In this document: piece after piece, positions 23,610 through 25,928 of the stretch
Layout of the letters: each line of letters opens with the position of its first letter
Numbering within the stretch: position 1 is the stretch's first letter
Origin: Gemmatimonadota bacterium
GTDB lineage: Bacteria > Gemmatimonadota > Gemmatimonadetes > JACCXV01 > JAHWKZ01
DNA length: 25,928 bases
Assembly: GCA_019347645.1 (NCBI GenBank)
Contig: JAHWKZ010000007.1
Coordinates: forward strand, 1-25,928
Direction: 5' to 3'
Program-made: the position numbers and the translations under genes
The notes under the pieces: generated by a model
Seen by the model: the letters and a program-made list of their open reading frames with translations, nothing else
What the model was told of the DNA's origin: nothing
The model's database searches: none

Positions 23610-25295
23610 TCAGATGCCGGCGGGGTCGTCCCAGGTCCCGTGCTCTTCTCGGAAGATATCCGCGATCTCGCCCACCGTCGCGCCGGCCGCGCACGCCTCC
23701 CGGACGAGGGGGACGAGGTTCTCCCGGCCGCGGGAGGCCCGATGGAGCCGCTCCAGGACCGCCTCCACGGCGGCGGCGCCGCGACCGGCGCGCCATTCGG
23801 CGAGCCGCTCGCGCTGGGCCACGGCCAGCGCTTCGGTGTCCACGAGCTCGATCCGCGGCTCGGGCTCGTCCGGGTTCTCGAAGGCATTCACCCCCACCAC
23901 GACCTCCTCGCCGCGCTCGACCCGTTTCTGGTGCTCGTACGCCTCGCGATCGATCTCGCCGCGGAAGAACCCGTCCTCGATGGCGGCCACCGAGCCGCCC
24001 AGGGCGTCGACCTTCGCGAGATAGTCGCGTGCCTCCTCCTCCAGGTCCGCGGTCAGCCGCTCCACGTACCAGGAGCCGCCCAGGGGATCGGCCGTCTTGG
24101 CGACCCCGCTCTCGTGGGCGAGCACCTGTTGGGTCCTCAGCGCCAGCTCGGCGCTCTCCTCGGTGGGGAGCGCCAGCGCCTCGTCGTAGGCGTTGGTGTG
24201 GAGGCTCTGGGTGCCGCCGAGGACCGCCGCCAGCGCCTGGACCGTTACCCGGACCGCGTTCACCTTCGGCTGCTGGGCGGTCAGGGTGACGCCGTCGGTC
24301 TGGGTGTGGAACCTCAGCCGCGCCGCCCGCGGGTCGCTCGCACCGAACCGCTCCGTCACGAGCTCGTGCCAGATCCGCCGCGCCGCCCGGAACTTCGCGA
24401 CCTCCTCGAACAGGTCGTTGTGGACGCCGAAGAAGAACGAGAGGCGGCCGACGAAGTCGTCGACGTCGAGGCCGGCGGCCCGAGCCGCTTCCACGTAGGT
24501 GATCGCGTTGGCGAAGGTGAAGGCGATCTCCTGCGCCGCGGTGGATCCCGCCTCCCGGATGTGGTAGCCCGAGATCGAGATCGGATTCCACCGGGGCGCC
24601 TCCCGGGCGCACCACTCGAAGGAGTCGACGACGAGCCGCAGGCTGAACTCCGGCGGATAGATGTACGTCCCGCGCGCGACGTACTCCTTGAGGATGTCGT
24701 TCTGGACGGTCCCCCGCAGCGCCGCCGCCTCCACGCCCTGCTCCTCCGCGACCAGCGAGTAGAGGGCGAGCAGCGTGGTCGCCGTGGCGTTGATCGTCAT
24801 GGAAGTGGAGACTCGCCCGAGCGGGATGGAGTCGAACAGCCGCCGCACGTCGTCGAGGGTGTCGATCGCCACCCCGACACGGCCGACCTCGGCGGCGGCG
24901 ACGGGATGGTCGGAGTCGTACCCCATCTGGGTCGGCAGATCGAAGGCGGTGGAGAGGCCCGTCTGGCCGCGGGCGAGGAGGAAGCGGAACCGGGCGTTGG
25001 TCTCCTCGGCGGTCCCGAACCCGGCGTACTGGCGCATCGTCCACAGCCGGCCCCGGTACATGGTGGGATGGATCCCGCGCACGTACGGGGGCTCGCCGGG
25101 GAACCCGATGTCGGCGAAGTCGACGTCGGCGACGTCTTCCGGCGCGTAGCACGGCTCCACCGGATGTCCGCTCGTGGTCGTGAACCGGGCGTCCCGCTGG
25201 GTATGGGGGGCGAGCGTGGCGGCCTCCCATCGGGACTTGGAGCGGGAACGCTCCTCGGCCGCCTTCGCCGGTCCGGTGGCCTTCGGTTCGGTCAC
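23610..25295 (-). CDS. Methylmalonyl-CoA mutase large subunit (catalytic TIM-barrel chain)
   Basis: An adenosylcobalamin-dependent mutase interconverting methylmalonyl-CoA and succinyl-CoA. The 561-residue chain has the catalytic barrel (TMRQYAGFGTAEETNARF, GQTGLSTAFDLPTQMGYDSD, SISGYHIREAG, HTQTDGVTLTAQQPKVNAVR) but no C-terminal B12-binding domain, so a separate small subunit is needed and is not in this window. Two specificity residues match methylmalonyl-CoA mutases: Y90 in RQYAGF, and R208 in NDILKEYVARG, at the position of human R228. Isobutyryl-CoA mutases have Phe and Gln there. An ethylmalonyl-CoA mutase is still possible. The GTG start overlaps the biotin-carrier stop as GTGA. Confidence 0.92.
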   Translation of the reverse strand: MTEPKATGPAKAAEERSRSKSRWEAATLAPHTQRDARFTTTSGHPVEPCYAPEDVADVDFADIGFPGEPPYVRGIHPTMYRGRLWTMRQYAGFGTAEETNARFRFLLARGQTGLSTAFDLPTQMGYDSDHPVAAAEVGRVGVAIDTLDDVRRLFDSIPLGRVSTSMTINATATTLLALYSLVAEEQGVEAAALRGTVQNDILKEYVARGTYIYPPEFSLRLVVDSFEWCAREAPRWNPISISGYHIREAGSTAAQEIAFTFANAITYVEAARAAGLDVDDFVGRLSFFFGVHNDLFEEVAKFRAARRIWHELVTERFGASDPRAARLRFHTQTDGVTLTAQQPKVNAVRVTVQALAAVLGGTQSLHTNAYDEALALPTEESAELALRTQQVLAHESGVAKTADPLGGSWYVERLTADLEEEARDYLAKVDALGGSVAAIEDGFFRGEIDREAYEHQKRVERGEEVVVGVNAFENPDEPEPRIELVDTEALAVAQRERLAEWRAGRGAAAVEAVLERLHRASRGRENLVPLVREACAAGATVGEIADIFREEHGTWDDPAGI

Positions 25296-25840
25296 TCGCC
25301 CTCCGAATGGGGCTCGATCCGACACATCAGCGCCCCCTGCTCCACCGCCTCGCCCGGCGACACCGCGAGGTCGGCGACCACGCCGGCGATCGGCGAGGTG
25401 ATCTCGTTCTCCATCTTCATCGCCTCGATGATCACGAGCCCGTCGCCCTCGGCGACGGCGGACCCCTCCTGCACCTCGATCTCCAGCACCAGGCCCGGCA
25501 TGGGAGCGCGAACGTCGCGGGCCCGACGGGCGCCGGCGGCGCCGATCCCGAGCGCGGCGAGGCGGTGCTCGGCCTCGGTGGCCACCTCGAGGGCGTGGAC
25601 CAGGCCGTCGAGGGCGAGGCGTCCCGGGCCGTCGCCGGACGGGGTCCAGTGATAGCTCGCCGGACGCCCCTCGTCGACCCAGACCCGGCCGTCCTCCGGA
25701 CCGTCCGCGAGCCGGAAGGCGCGCGACTCCCCGTCCCGCTCGACGACGATCGACCACGCCTCCCCTTCCGGGGAAAGGGTGACCCGGAACGGCTCCTCCC
25801 CGCCGGGCCGGCTCACCCAGTACGTTCGCTTCTCGATCAC
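25292..25840 (-). CDS. Biotin carboxyl carrier protein of an acyl-CoA carboxylase
   Basis: A 182-residue protein whose C-terminal 75 residues form a biotinyl domain: RAPMPGLVLEIEVQEGSAV, then IIEAMKMENEI with K142 as the biotin-attachment lysine, then SPIAGVVADLAVSPGEAV. Residues 1-105 are beta-rich and resemble the BT linker domain seen in propionyl-CoA carboxylase alpha chains, which suggests a split propionyl- or acetyl-CoA carboxylase alpha subunit with the biotin carboxylase part encoded elsewhere. Coupling by GTGA to methylmalonyl-CoA mutase favours the propionyl-CoA route. The GTG start has a perfect AGGAGG five bases upstream, formed partly by the upstream gene's TAG. Confidence 0.88.
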   Translation of the reverse strand: MIEKRTYWVSRPGGEEPFRVTLSPEGEAWSIVVERDGESRAFRLADGPEDGRVWVDEGRPASYHWTPSGDGPGRLALDGLVHALEVATEAEHRLAALGIGAAGARRARDVRAPMPGLVLEIEVQEGSAVAEGDGLVIIEAMKMENEITSPIAGVVADLAVSPGEAVEQGALMCRIEPHSEGE

Positions 25841-25848
25841 GGCGCCTC

Positions 25849-25928
25849 CTAGCGGACGAGTCGCGCCACCGTCTCGACGTGGGCGGTCTGCGGGAAGAGG
25901 TCGAAGACCCGCACCCGGTCGACTTCCC
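25849..25928 (-). CDS. C-terminal end of a TrmA/RlmD-like RNA (uracil-5)-methyltransferase, partial
   Basis: Only the last 26 codons are inside the window; the gene continues past the right edge. The visible VRVFDLFPQTAHVETVARLV ends in Arg and a TAG stop, matching the conserved end of the TrmA/RumA family (V-D-x-F-P-x-T-x-H-V-E-x-V). The family methylates uracil-5 in tRNA or 23S rRNA using SAM; which target cannot be told from this end. Its stop overlaps the ribosome binding site of the biotin-carrier gene, so the two are probably in one operon. Confidence 0.85.
   Translation of the reverse strand, partial: EVDRVRVFDLFPQTAHVETVARLVR

Noticed and set aside
23610..25295. 2-hydroxyisobutyryl-CoA or isobutyryl-CoA mutase identity
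   Set aside because: Those enzymes lack the Tyr of RQYAGF and carry Gln at the R208 position; both methylmalonyl-type residues are present here.
1..25928. Mobile elements, CRISPR arrays, tRNA or rRNA genes
   Set aside because: No direct-repeat arrays, transposase or integrase motifs, or tRNA-like cloverleaf sequences were seen; coding density is nearly complete.

Overview
This is a GC-rich (roughly 70% by eye), gene-dense bacterial window. All genes except one are on the minus strand. Lipobox signal peptides, a probable outer-membrane beta-barrel and polyprenyl-phosphate sugar enzymes suggest a Gram-negative-type envelope. No rRNA, tRNA or strict lineage marker is present; an uncultured FCB-like or Eisenbacteria/Gemmatimonadota-like lineage is only a guess. 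I see no insertion sequence, integrase, CRISPR array or RNA gene, so this reads as chromosomal core sequence carrying an embedded glycan cassette.

Layout from the right edge, in the direction of minus-strand transcription. (1) 25849-25928: the C-terminal end of a TrmA/RlmD-like RNA methyltransferase. It is followed by a biotin carrier protein and a methylmalonyl-CoA mutase large subunit, which suggests propionyl-CoA/methylmalonyl-CoA interconversion. (2) 21611-23586: an FmdB-type zinc-ribbon protein translationally coupled to argS. (3) 18761-21571: a PfkB-family sugar kinase, purM and an exported beta-barrel-like protein, each overlapping the next. (4) 14761-18706: the riboflavin genes ribD, ribE, ribBA and ribH, then nusB. 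A TTGACG/TAGCCT promoter lies so close to the ribD ATG that the transcript is predicted to be leaderless. (5) 3569-14755: a metallophosphoesterase, two SAM methyltransferases, two GT4 and two GT2 glycosyltransferases, a GT-C (GT39-like) membrane protein, a YfhO-like membrane protein and a UPF0104/LPG-synthase-TM-like membrane protein. (6) 2688-3572: dapF closes the run. (7) 910-2415: a separately expressed subtilisin-like lipoprotein.

The left end holds the only plus-strand gene, a small lipoprotein with its own promoter. It converges on the protease across a perfect 13-bp inverted repeat. At the extreme left edge is a partial minus-strand frame resembling the N-terminal domain of asparagine-synthase-like proteins, with no good start codon.

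The most interesting feature is the ribD-to-dapF stretch. Fifteen junctions join sixteen genes; eight are 4-base ATGA/GTGA overlaps and most others are within a few bases. It connects vitamin synthesis, transcription antitermination, an undefined lipid-linked glycan pathway and a peptidoglycan-precursor enzyme. The glycan cassette has two polyprenyl-phosphate-sugar synthases and two large GT-C-like membrane proteins that could use their products, so a dedicated surface glycan or protein-glycosylation system is plausible; its product cannot be read from sequence alone.
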